DNA from: an uncultured Spartobacteria bacterium
GTDB taxonomy: Bacteria; Verrucomicrobiota; Verrucomicrobiia; Chthoniobacterales; Chthoniobacteraceae
NCBI GenBank assembly: GCA_903919125.1
Contig: CAIXGS010000061.1
Coordinates: 62,001 to 126,000, forward strand
Direction of reading: 5' to 3'
DNA length: 64,000 bases
Positions within the stretch are counted from its first letter, which is position 1; every line of letters begins with the position of its first letter. The notes below the pieces were generated by a model, which was not told where the DNA came from, made no database searches, and saw only the letters and a list, made by a program, of their open reading frames with translations. Both the position numbers and the translations under genes were made by a program. Below, piece after piece: positions 16,945 to 24,900 of the stretch.

Positions 16945-17673
16945 CTAGCTAAGTTCTGCGTTGCGGCGCTCCAGCACCTTCTTAACCTCCCGGCAGTAAC
17001 CAGCCATATCCTCCGCCTGCAAAATGCCGGAAACGATCACAACGCGCCGTGCGCCGGAGTCCAAAACGTGTTCTAGGTTCTCGCGTTTGATCCCGCCAAT
17101 GCAAAAAATTGGGATGCTCACCGCCTCGTGCACTCGAGCGAGCTCCTCTAGTCCGATGGCGGGACGCCCGGGTTTGGTAGGTGTCGCGAATAAGGGACCG
17201 AAGCCGATATAATCCGCTCCCTGCGCAGCGGCTTCGGTCGCCTGAGCCAGTGAGTGCGTCGACTTTCCGATGAGTAAAAACGGGACTGCCCCCGAGAGAA
17301 CCCGCCCCGCGCGCCACCGAGCGTCTGGCACCTCAAAGTCATCCTGTCCCACGTGTGCGCCCTGCGCTCCCACAGACGGCACAAGCTGCGGGTGATCGTT
17401 AATTAGCAATGGAACCCCCGCCTCCTCTGTCAGGCTGATGATCCGTCGTGCGAAAGCCTCAACCTCCTCCTCTTGAGCATTTTTCGCGCGCAGTTGAAGG
17501 GCGTCCACGCCGCCTTCCAGCATGGCGACCGTCACTGCTTCAATTTTGGACTCCTGCACATACCCCAAGTCGAGAATTCCATATAATAACGCATCGGCGA
17601 TCGGCTTCATCACAGCATCTGAGCACAGAATTCTTCCATTGGGGAAGCGGAAGCTCAACGGAGTGCGTTGCAT
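16945..17673 (-). CDS. thiE: Thiamine-phosphate synthase
   Basis: Joins the pyrimidine and thiazole phosphates to give thiamine monophosphate. The TIM-barrel motifs are all visible: LQLRAKN, PLLINDH, AHVGQDD, IGKSTHS, GADYIGFGPLF with T-P-T-K, and FCIGGI. The frame gives 242 residues from 17673, where a GAGGG sits just upstream; the family usually begins nearer to ATG 17610 (MKPIADALLYGI, 221 residues), so the start is uncertain. No TPP riboswitch is seen before either start. It is divergent from the repeat-protein gene at 17731. Confidence 0.92.
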   Translation of the reverse strand: MQRTPLSFRFPNGRILCSDAVMKPIADALLYGILDLGYVQESKIEAVTVAMLEGGVDALQLRAKNAQEEEVEAFARRIISLTEEAGVPLLINDHPQLVPSVGAQGAHVGQDDFEVPDARWRAGRVLSGAVPFLLIGKSTHSLAQATEAAAQGADYIGFGPLFATPTKPGRPAIGLEELARVHEAVSIPIFCIGGIKRENLEHVLDSGARRVVIVSGILQAEDMAGYCREVKKVLERRNAELS

Positions 17674-17730
17674 CAGCCCTCGTTTGATGGCAAAGTTACG
17701 GGGTAGTTACCACTACGACCAGCCGAGCAC

Positions 17731-19068
17731 ATGCAGCTTTTCATAAAACTTTTGCGTCAGTTTGGACCGGCGGGTTGCGCGGTGGTCTTGGGTATTCTGG
17801 TTGGGCGGGCCTTGCGGGTTTCTCCTCAACCAGCAAAGCCTTTACATAAAGAGGCATTGGCAACGGCGGCTTCTGAAATACCCCGTCCTTCGGAAATCGA
17901 ACGCCCTGTGGATAACAGCGACGCAACAGTGGAAGCAGAAGTGGCCCGGTTGTTGGGCGGAGCATCTAGCGGGCGGGAACAGCGAAATGCTACGGAGGTG
18001 ATGGATTTTATTTCGGCGGCGAGCTTGGAGAAGAGCGATCTGCGCCGGTTTCTTGCGATCTACGAAGCCGTGGGTGAATTAGGAAAAGACGCGCTAGGGG
18101 ACGCTTTGGAACGGGCTAAAAAGGAGAATAATGCAATCGCCATTCGCGCGCTGGAAAGGCGCTGGGCGGAGATTGATCCGTTGGGGGCGGCCAAGGCGTT
18201 GGCGGACGGGAGCCTAGCTGGCTTGGGCGACGCTTTTTTTGGTGCATGGACCAAGTCTAATCCTGCAAGTGCATTACAGTGGTACGCGGGGTTGGAGAAC
18301 GGTGATATTAAAAACAATGCGCGCGCCTCGATTCTCGATCGGATTGCAAAAATGGATCCCGAGAAGGCTTTGGATTATGCCAATCAAATGCCGGCCGGCG
18401 CCGATCAAAAGCTTCTTTTCTCTCGCGCTCTTACGGCCATCTGCGCCAAGGATCCGAGCGCGGCCTTTACCGCCGCTCAACGCCTTCCAGAAGGCGACAG
18501 CAGGAAAGCAGGACTGGATTCGGTGCTGACACAAATTGCGAATACGAATGTGGCTGAAGCTCAACGTCTTCTTGCAGAGCTACCTCCCAATAGCATCTCC
18601 ACGGCAGGAGGCGCCATTGCCGGTAAGTTGGCGCGCGAGAATCCGCAGTCTGGCTTGGATTTTGCCTCCGCGCTTCCAGACGGTCCCAGTCGCGAAGCCG
18701 CCTTCGCCGGAGTCGCTCGTGAGTGGGCTGGCCGCGATGTGGAGGCCGCCGCTAAATGGCTGGACACTATTCCCAAAGGAGCGGTGCGCGACTCCGCTGT
18801 CGCCTCTTTCGCCAACCGCACCGCCCCTCGTGATCCAGAAGGAGCAACGCTGTGGGCCTCCACGCTGCCGCCCGGCACTCAGCGCAGCTCCGTCCTCTCC
18901 CAGACAATCGCCATCTGGCAGCGCACCAATCCCGCGGCCGCCACGGATTGGATCGCCACCGCTCCCGGGCTCACCGCTGATGAACGCACGGCCCTTTCTC
19001 AAGTACAACCTGGCCGCCCAGAATTCCGACGTGGTGAGCAAGCGCGTCGCCAGCGTGCCGGAAATTAG
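17731..19068 (+). CDS. Exported Trp/Pro helical-repeat protein, with a probable C-terminal frameshift
   Basis: The 445-residue product has a hydrophobic N-terminal helix at about 8-28 and then some ten degenerate 30-35-residue repeats of the pattern D-P-x-x-A-x-x-W-x-x-x-L-P-x-G-x-x-R, for example around DPEKALDYANQMPAGADQK and DVEAAAKWLDTIPKGAVRD. This kind of alpha-solenoid is frequent in Verrucomicrobiota; function unknown, probably periplasmic scaffold. The last 21 residues (VQPGRPEFRRGEQARRQRAG and one more) look unlike the rest. Removing one T from TTT at 18995-18997 joins the frame to a plausible helical tail, ALLKYNLAAQNSDVVSKRVA, ending at TAA 19072. I suspect a single-base insertion or a sequencing error. 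Confidence 0.75.
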   Translation: MQLFIKLLRQFGPAGCAVVLGILVGRALRVSPQPAKPLHKEALATAASEIPRPSEIERPVDNSDATVEAEVARLLGGASSGREQRNATEVMDFISAASLEKSDLRRFLAIYEAVGELGKDALGDALERAKKENNAIAIRALERRWAEIDPLGAAKALADGSLAGLGDAFFGAWTKSNPASALQWYAGLENGDIKNNARASILDRIAKMDPEKALDYANQMPAGADQKLLFSRALTAICAKDPSAAFTAAQRLPEGDSRKAGLDSVLTQIANTNVAEAQRLLAELPPNSISTAGGAIAGKLARENPQSGLDFASALPDGPSREAAFAGVAREWAGRDVEAAAKWLDTIPKGAVRDSAVASFANRTAPRDPEGATLWASTLPPGTQRSSVLSQTIAIWQRTNPAAATDWIATAPGLTADERTALSQVQPGRPEFRRGEQARRQRAGN

Positions 19069-19232
19069 CTAAACATGCTCTGGAAGCCATTTGGAGCGGT
19101 CTTTTTGAGGCGCAGCTGGTGGCCCACTATTCTACTGGTGCTCCAAAAAAGCAGCCACTTCGGGGAAGGCGCGTGCTGTGGCCTCTACGCTTACCGCTTT
19201 CTTCCGGCGAAATTTGCCTCCATACTTTAGCC

Positions 19233-20102
19233 ATGCAGTCTGTTACTTTTCGCGTTCCTGCCACAACGGCGAACCTTGGCCCGGGCTATGATTGTCTCGG
19301 CATCGCTTTGGGGCTGGCCAATCGTGTCACTGTCACCCGTTTGCCAGCGGTCCAGGAAAAACCTCCGGTGGGGTTTCATCCTGGCGACGCCATGGCGGCT
19401 GAAGCGGCAGAACAATTTTTCCTTAAAAGCAGCCTTACTGAATTTCCCTTTGCGTGGAACATCGAGGGGGAAGTCCCTCGCTCGCGCGGACTGGGCAGCT
19501 CAGTAACCGTTCGCCTCGGATTACTCGCAGGCCTTAACGCGCTCGCAGATTCCCCTTTATCCCGACAAGATCTATTTGAACTTTGCGCTTCGCTAGAAGG
19601 ACATCCCGATAACGCAGCACCCGCTGCTTTCGGTGGTTTTACGGTTGCCGGTGGAGAGGGAACGGTCCGGTTTGAAGTGCGACCCGAGCTAACGTTCGTG
19701 CTGCTAATTCCAGACTTCGAGGTCAGTACGCCCGCCGCTCGCCAAGTCCTCCCCGCCCAGTTGGACCACGCAGCTGCGGTGATGAGTTGCGCTAATGCCT
19801 GCCGCATTACCGCTGCCTTCGCCTCGCAAAATTACGGGCTCCTTCGCGGTGCCTTCGCAGACGGCTTGCACCAGCCTTTCCGCCGTTCTCTCATCCCATT
19901 TTTAACGGAAGTCATTGCCGCCGGAGAACGTGCCGGTGCCATTGGAGGATTTCTTTCAGGTTCCGGCTCCACGATTTGCTGCGTGACTGAGAGCGAACCC
20001 AAACACGTCGCCGAGGCCATGTCAGCAGCCGCGATAGGCACACATACGGTTTTGATGACGCACGCCGACAACGCAGGTGCCTCGCTGCTTTCCTCACAAT
20101 AG
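19233..20102 (+). CDS. thrB: Homoserine kinase
   Basis: Phosphorylates homoserine for threonine synthesis; GHMP kinase fold. The 289-residue protein starts VTFRVPATTANLGPGYDC, has the ATP loop PRSRGLGSSVTVRLGLLAG near 90 and the C-terminal GGFLSGSGSTICC near 245, all as in ThrB. ATG 19233 is preferred because the family begins directly at this strand; the longer frame from 19119 adds a non-conserved stretch. There is no Shine-Dalgarno; a -10-like CATACT ends seven bases before the ATG. It is 20 bases upstream of lpxK. No other threonine gene is nearby. Confidence 0.93.
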   Translation: MQSVTFRVPATTANLGPGYDCLGIALGLANRVTVTRLPAVQEKPPVGFHPGDAMAAEAAEQFFLKSSLTEFPFAWNIEGEVPRSRGLGSSVTVRLGLLAGLNALADSPLSRQDLFELCASLEGHPDNAAPAAFGGFTVAGGEGTVRFEVRPELTFVLLIPDFEVSTPAARQVLPAQLDHAAAVMSCANACRITAAFASQNYGLLRGAFADGLHQPFRRSLIPFLTEVIAAGERAGAIGGFLSGSGSTICCVTESEPKHVAEAMSAAAIGTHTVLMTHADNAGASLLSSQ

Positions 20103-20122
20103 CGCGCTGTTGTTTTCTCATC

Positions 20123-21319
20123 ATGTCTTCTGAGCGGCTTGCAAACTTCGAACAGTTCGCCATCGACGTGATTCTCGAGCGGCGCAAAGGGAAGCGCGCG
20201 AATTTGTTGCGGGCGGGGCTCTGGTTTTTGAGTGGAGCCTTTCGGGCCGTGGTGCAGACGCGACTCTGGCTGTATCGCACGCGGGTGCTCAAATCGACCA
20301 GCCCGGGCTGCCTCGTCATTTCTATTGGTAACCTGACTCTCGGGGGCACCGGCAAAACACCTGTCGTAGAATTGCTTGCGCGCAGTCTTCAGGATGCAGG
20401 AAGACGCGTGGCCATTCTTTCCCGGGGTTACAAGGCGAAGAAACCGCCCATACTGAGGCGCTTGCAGCGTAAATGGTTGGGCATGGATTACCGCAAGACC
20501 CGTGTCGTTCATGACGGCGAGAGGCTGCTCCTCGATAGCAGCGTCGCCGGAGACGAACCATTCATGCTCGCTCGCTCCTTGCGCAACGTTGTTGTCCTGG
20601 TCGACAAAAACCGTGTCCGGGCAGCACTGAGTGCCGTGCGATCTTTTGGCTGTGACACACTGCTTCTGGACGACGGCATGCAGTACGCGTCGCTGCGGCG
20701 TCGGATCGAAATTTGTCTTATCGACCGGCAGGCACCCTTTGGAAACGAGCACTTACTTCCGAGAGGCACCCTTCGCGAGCCTCCCTCGAATCTGCGTCGA
20801 GCGAGTTATATTTTCATCACTAAAAGTGAAGGAGCTGACAACACGGCCCTCATCCAGCGGATTCGCGGGTTCAACCAGACCGCAGGCATCATTGAGTGCA
20901 CCCACAAACCATTGCATCTGATTAATTTGTACACCAAAGAAGAACTTCCCCTTAGCTGGTTAAAGGGCCGTCACATCGGCGCACTTTCCGGGATTGCCCG
21001 CCCTGAAAGCTTCGAGGAAAAGCTCACCGACCTTGGGGCGGAACTCCACATCACTGCGAGGTTTGCCGATCATCATCGCTTTTCGCCCAAGGAGCTAAAT
21101 CATTTTATCTCGCGGTGCGTCCGTCGCGATTTGGACGCTGTGGTCACCACCGAAAAGGACAGTGTTCGCTTTCCGCATCGTGCTCCAAGTTCGGATGTGC
21201 CGGTGCTTTTTTTGCGCGTGGAGATTGAAATCCTGCGCGGTCAGGATGTGTGGGAGAATTTAATGCGCCAGGTGTGCGCTCCGCCGGCGGTGCGCCTGCC
21301 GGAGTTAGTATTGGCGTAG
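20123..21319 (+). CDS. lpxK: Tetraacyldisaccharide 4'-kinase LpxK
   Basis: Adds the 4'-phosphate to the lipid A precursor at the inner membrane. The 398-residue protein has an amphipathic N-terminal membrane helix, the P-loop SIGNLTLGGTGKTPVVELLA near 72, LSRGYK near 101 and LLDDGMQYASLRR near 180, which carries the conserved D-D-G-x-Q. The length is slightly above the E. coli enzyme. It follows thrB by 20 bases without functional link. With lptD and the GT9 enzyme it shows that the cell makes lipid A. Confidence 0.93.
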   Translation: MSSERLANFEQFAIDVILERRKGKRANLLRAGLWFLSGAFRAVVQTRLWLYRTRVLKSTSPGCLVISIGNLTLGGTGKTPVVELLARSLQDAGRRVAILSRGYKAKKPPILRRLQRKWLGMDYRKTRVVHDGERLLLDSSVAGDEPFMLARSLRNVVVLVDKNRVRAALSAVRSFGCDTLLLDDGMQYASLRRRIEICLIDRQAPFGNEHLLPRGTLREPPSNLRRASYIFITKSEGADNTALIQRIRGFNQTAGIIECTHKPLHLINLYTKEELPLSWLKGRHIGALSGIARPESFEEKLTDLGAELHITARFADHHRFSPKELNHFISRCVRRDLDAVVTTEKDSVRFPHRAPSSDVPVLFLRVEIEILRGQDVWENLMRQVCAPPAVRLPELVLA

Positions 21320-21515
21320 ACGATGGACGGGCCGTTTAGGGTACGAAACAAAATCATTTAGAGCAGGTTGAGTCACTCTATCGATAGGCGCTCCAGATAA
21401 AACCCAGAGTAGCTCCAGCAGTGGGCAGGCGCTCTCTTTTTGAAAAGGGCTTTCGAGGTAGATATGCTCCTCTTAGGATATGCGGTTTCGTGGGTTATTA
21501 TTTTTGGAGAATCTT

Positions 21516-22427
21516 ATGCAACACCCTGTAGTTCTGATCGCCGTTTTAGCTTTTTTTGCTGGGAGTATTAACCCCTGCACGCTTGCTCAAGACGTTCCCC
21601 CTAAAGAATTAACTGCTTCAACTGCGGAGGCGCTACTTGCCACGACTGCGGTTTTTGAGTTGTTTGAAAGCAAGTGCAACGATTGCCACGGAGCGCATCT
21701 AGCTCGGCCCAAGGGTAAATTCGGCTACGTCATGGACCTCAAACGAGTGGCGGAAAATGACGAGTACGTCGTGCCGCGCGATGCGACGAAATCTGAGCTT
21801 TTCCGGTTGGTCAATGAAGATGAGATGCCCGGCAAGGAGGCCAAGTGCGGAGCGGCTACAACGGCGGAGAAAGTCGCGTTACGTGCTTGGATTCAACTCG
21901 GTGCACCACACCAACTTTCAGATCAACTGATAGCGCGGCAAGCGTCTTTGCTTGAAGCACATCCCGCGACTGTAAAACAGACAAATAAAAACGAGTCGCT
22001 CTTTGAAAAAGCAATCGCATGGATCGGCCGTTTTCATGCAGCCTCCACGCACTTTCCAATCGCGCTGCTTCTTGCCGCATTGCTTTCCGAGTCGCTTGCC
22101 TGGTGGACTCGCAAAGACACTTGGCTCACGTGCACACGCTTTCTCCTAATCCTCGGCGGGAGCAGCGCGGTGGCGACTGCGACATTGGGTTGGTTCAATG
22201 CCTACGCAGGAGTCTCGCAAGTTTACCAACTCCACAAATGGCTGGGAACGGCCACCGCCGCGTGGGCGCTCATGTGCGTCGGCGCCGCAGTTTTCTATGA
22301 ATGTCGCGAAGGGACTCCCGAACGCTACCGGTTGCGCGGCGCGCTGTTTCTTGGAGCAGTGTTGGTCTCCGTAACTGGCTTTCTCGGCGGCGCGATTGTG
22401 TATGGACTCGATCACTACAACTGGTAA
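21516..22427 (+). CDS. Planctomycete-type cytochrome c fused to DUF2231 membrane domain
   Basis: The 303-residue protein has a signal peptide (about 1-25, ending at a predicted cut after L-A-Q), a single haem c motif CNDCH near residue 60 in a PSCyt1-like domain with a later E-M-P-G-K sixth-ligand region, and four membrane helices from about 170 to 300 of DUF2231 type, opening with RFHAASTHFPIALLLAALLS. The design suggests a membrane-anchored periplasmic electron carrier; the partner is unknown. ATG 21516 is preceded by GGAGA at good spacing, better than ATG 21480. It stands alone between lpxK and pepF. Confidence 0.82.
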   Translation: MQHPVVLIAVLAFFAGSINPCTLAQDVPPKELTASTAEALLATTAVFELFESKCNDCHGAHLARPKGKFGYVMDLKRVAENDEYVVPRDATKSELFRLVNEDEMPGKEAKCGAATTAEKVALRAWIQLGAPHQLSDQLIARQASLLEAHPATVKQTNKNESLFEKAIAWIGRFHAASTHFPIALLLAALLSESLAWWTRKDTWLTCTRFLLILGGSSAVATATLGWFNAYAGVSQVYQLHKWLGTATAAWALMCVGAAVFYECREGTPERYRLRGALFLGAVLVSVTGFLGGAIVYGLDHYNW

Positions 22428-22531
22428 CTCAGCCGAGCTTTCAGTTTGGATGACTTGGAATAGGAATTTAAAAAATAGCAGCGGCGTGCGTCTCTGTTCC
22501 CGTTTAATTTAAGCTCTCCTCTGTAATTTTT

Positions 22532-24334
22532 ATGACACCCACGCGTGACCAAATCTCTCCCAATGATACATGGGATCTTTCCCCACTTTTTGCCGAAGCA
22601 GCAGCCTGGCAACCAGCCTTTGAGGCGTTACAAGTCTCTTATCCTGAGTTCTCAAAGTACGCAGGTACCTTGGCGCAATCTGCCGCTCAACTGCGCGATG
22701 CTTTGGAATGCGACAAACAAATGGATCTCCAAATCGAGAGGCTGGGCCACTATGCTGGACTGCGTGCCGCCGAGGATTCCTCCAATTCCGAGGCGCTCTC
22801 TCGAGAAGCACAATTCGACAATTTGATGACCCGCATTTCCGAAGCGCGCTCTTTTTTCGGCCCAGAGATTCAAGCGATAGACGACTCCGTGTTCTCAAAA
22901 TTTCTCGCGTCGCCGGAACTTGTGGAATGGCAGATTCCCCTTGCCCGGTTGCGCCGCCTGAAGCCGCATACGCTCTCGGGCGGGGAAGAGCGACTGCTGG
23001 CGCTTGGCAACAGCGCGATCCGCGGTCACGGCGAGACGTTTTCGCAGCTCACGAATGTCGACATGCAATTCGGTTCCCTGCTCGACGAAACCGGCGCCTC
23101 TCGCGAGCTCACCCAGTCTTCCCTGAGCTCGTTTTTAGTGAAGCGCGACCGAGGGATTCGTAAGCAGGCCTTCCACCAATTTTACGCCCAGTTCAGCGCT
23201 CACCGTTACACGCTGGCCTCCACGCTGAGCTCCTCCATGCGCGCCGATGTCTTTCAAGCGCGCGCCCGGCGATATCCGAGCGCCCGGGAAGCCGCTCTTT
23301 TTTACGACGACGTTCCCACCGCCGTGTACGACAATTTAATCTCCACGGTACACGCTCATCTGCCTGCGCTATTTCGGTATTACGCACTGCGTAAAAAGAC
23401 GTTGCAGCTCGACCAAATCCACGCTTACGACACCGCAGTACCAATCGTTCCCAAAATTGAAACCCACGTTACTTTTGATCAGGCGGCGGATATGGTCCTC
23501 GCAGCGTTGCAACCCCTAGGCGACGGATATTGCAAGACACTCGCTGAGGGGCTTCGTTCCGGTCGCTGGTGTGACCGTTACGAGAACAAAGGAAAACGTT
23601 CCGGTGCTTTCTCCTCGGGTGGGTTCGAAGGGCCTCCCTACATTTTAATGAACTACAAGGAAGACGTTTTCTCCGACGTCTACACCCTTGCCCACGAAGC
23701 TGGTCATTCGATGCACACGTGGTTCTCCACCCGCAACCAGCCGTTCCAAACGTATCACTACCCAATCTTCCTCGCGGAGGTTGCCAGCACGTTCAACGAA
23801 GAGCTGCTCACGCATCACCTGCTTGAAACCACGACGGACCCGGCGATGCGGGCTTATTTGATCAACAGGCAAATCGACGATATTCGTGGGACGGTTTATC
23901 GGCAGACCATGTTCGCTGAGTTTGAGAAGCTCGCCCACGCGGCCGAGGAAGCCGGCGAAGCGCCCACGCTCGACTCCTTCCGCGAAATGTATCGTGGATT
24001 GCTTCAGACTTATTTCGGGCCCGAATTCACTTTAGACGCCGAGCTGGATCTTGAATGTCTGCGCATTCCGCACTTCTACAACGCTTTCTACGTGTACAAG
24101 TATGCCACGGGAATGAGCGCCGCAGTCGCCCTTTCCGACAAAGTCTTGGCCGAGGGCGCGCCTGCTGTGGAGCGATACATGGGTTTCCTTAAGAGCGGAG
24201 GCTCGGAATTCCCGCTCCCGACTTTACAAAAAGCTGGGGTCGATATGACTGCTCCGGAGCCCATCGAAAGGACATTGCAACTGTTTGCGCGTCGGGTGGA
24301 AGAGTTGGAGCAATTGCTCCCCGCCTTGCTGTGA
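22532..24334 (+). CDS. pepF: Oligoendopeptidase F (M3B family)
   Basis: Cytoplasmic zinc peptidase degrading oligopeptides. The 600-residue length is typical. The zinc site HEAGH with LAHEAGHSMHTWFS lies near residue 388, followed about 30 residues later by the third ligand region FLAEVASTFNEELL. The substrate-binding YENKGKRSGAFSSG and HFYNAFYVYKYATG segments are characteristic of PepF. There is no clear ribosome binding site before ATG 22532. Its TGA overlaps the GTG start of the next gene by four bases, so the two are translationally coupled. Confidence 0.94.
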   Translation: MTPTRDQISPNDTWDLSPLFAEAAAWQPAFEALQVSYPEFSKYAGTLAQSAAQLRDALECDKQMDLQIERLGHYAGLRAAEDSSNSEALSREAQFDNLMTRISEARSFFGPEIQAIDDSVFSKFLASPELVEWQIPLARLRRLKPHTLSGGEERLLALGNSAIRGHGETFSQLTNVDMQFGSLLDETGASRELTQSSLSSFLVKRDRGIRKQAFHQFYAQFSAHRYTLASTLSSSMRADVFQARARRYPSAREAALFYDDVPTAVYDNLISTVHAHLPALFRYYALRKKTLQLDQIHAYDTAVPIVPKIETHVTFDQAADMVLAALQPLGDGYCKTLAEGLRSGRWCDRYENKGKRSGAFSSGGFEGPPYILMNYKEDVFSDVYTLAHEAGHSMHTWFSTRNQPFQTYHYPIFLAEVASTFNEELLTHHLLETTTDPAMRAYLINRQIDDIRGTVYRQTMFAEFEKLAHAAEEAGEAPTLDSFREMYRGLLQTYFGPEFTLDAELDLECLRIPHFYNAFYVYKYATGMSAAVALSDKVLAEGAPAVERYMGFLKSGGSEFPLPTLQKAGVDMTAPEPIERTLQLFARRVEELEQLLPALL

Positions 24335-24819
24335 GCACTCCATTAACTGCTCAACAGGAGCGTATTCTAACGGCGGTTCAGGGCTATCTTGAACTGGGAA
24401 TGCCTAAAGAAGCGCTTCGGGAAATCGCTGGTTTATCGGAGGAGTTTCAGCAAGCCCCGGAGGCGATTGAGGCCCGCATCGTCGTTTTGTTGGCATTACA
24501 CCGCTGGAGCGCGGCTGCGACGCAGGCTCGGAAGTTGTGTCGGCTCTTGCCGCACTTCCCGACGGGGTTCATTCACCTCGCGTATTGTCAGCACGAGAAA
24601 GGTCACACCGAGCGTGCGCGCGAGACACTGCTCAACGGGCCTCCAGCGCTTAGAAAGGAGAGCACCTACTTTTATAATTTAGCGTGTTATGATGCTGTTC
24701 TCGGGGATCTTTCTTCCGCGCGGCTAAATCTCGCACGCTGCATTCATCTGGATCGACGCTTTATCGAATTCGCCAAAGGCGACCCCGACCTCTCAGCGCT
24801 GCACAGCGAGTTGACCTGA
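24331..24819 (+). CDS. TPR-repeat protein coupled to pepF
   Basis: The 162-residue protein begins at GTG 24331, overlapping the pepF stop (GTGA). It contains four tetratricopeptide-like helix pairs: YLELGMPKEALREIAGL, the W-S-A-A-A-T-Q-A-R-K-L pair, the Y-C-Q-H-E-K-G pair and the NLACYDAVLGDLSSARLNL pair. It has no signal sequence, so it is cytoplasmic. The tight coupling suggests a role as adaptor or regulator of the peptidase, but this is only inferred from position. Confidence 0.78.
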   Translation: MSTPLTAQQERILTAVQGYLELGMPKEALREIAGLSEEFQQAPEAIEARIVVLLALHRWSAAATQARKLCRLLPHFPTGFIHLAYCQHEKGHTERARETLLNGPPALRKESTYFYNLACYDAVLGDLSSARLNLARCIHLDRRFIEFAKGDPDLSALHSELT

Positions 24820-24863
24820 GTGCCAGCCTCTCTTTGAGCGGTGCACTAAGCCGCGCGGCTGGC

Positions 24864-24891
24864 TTGCTCCCCTTTCAATTTTCAGTAGAAT
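24864..24891 (+). promoter_or_regulatory. Candidate sigma-70 promoter for htpG
   Basis: TTGCTC at 24864-24869 and TAGAAT at 24886-24891 with 16 bases between. The predicted transcription start is about 24898, only a few bases before ATG 24901, and there is no Shine-Dalgarno. The mRNA would be nearly leaderless. Prediction only. Confidence 0.4.
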
Positions 24892-24900
24892 TTTCAACCT

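Noticed and set aside
17611-17730. Possible TPP riboswitch upstream of thiE
   Set aside because: No CTGAGA or ACCTGA elements are present.
21378-21387. Palindrome CTATCGATAG and direct repeats AGGCGCTC between lpxK and the cytochrome gene
   Set aside because: A ten-base palindrome is common by chance, and the AGGCGCTC copies are direct, not inverted, so they do not make a terminator.
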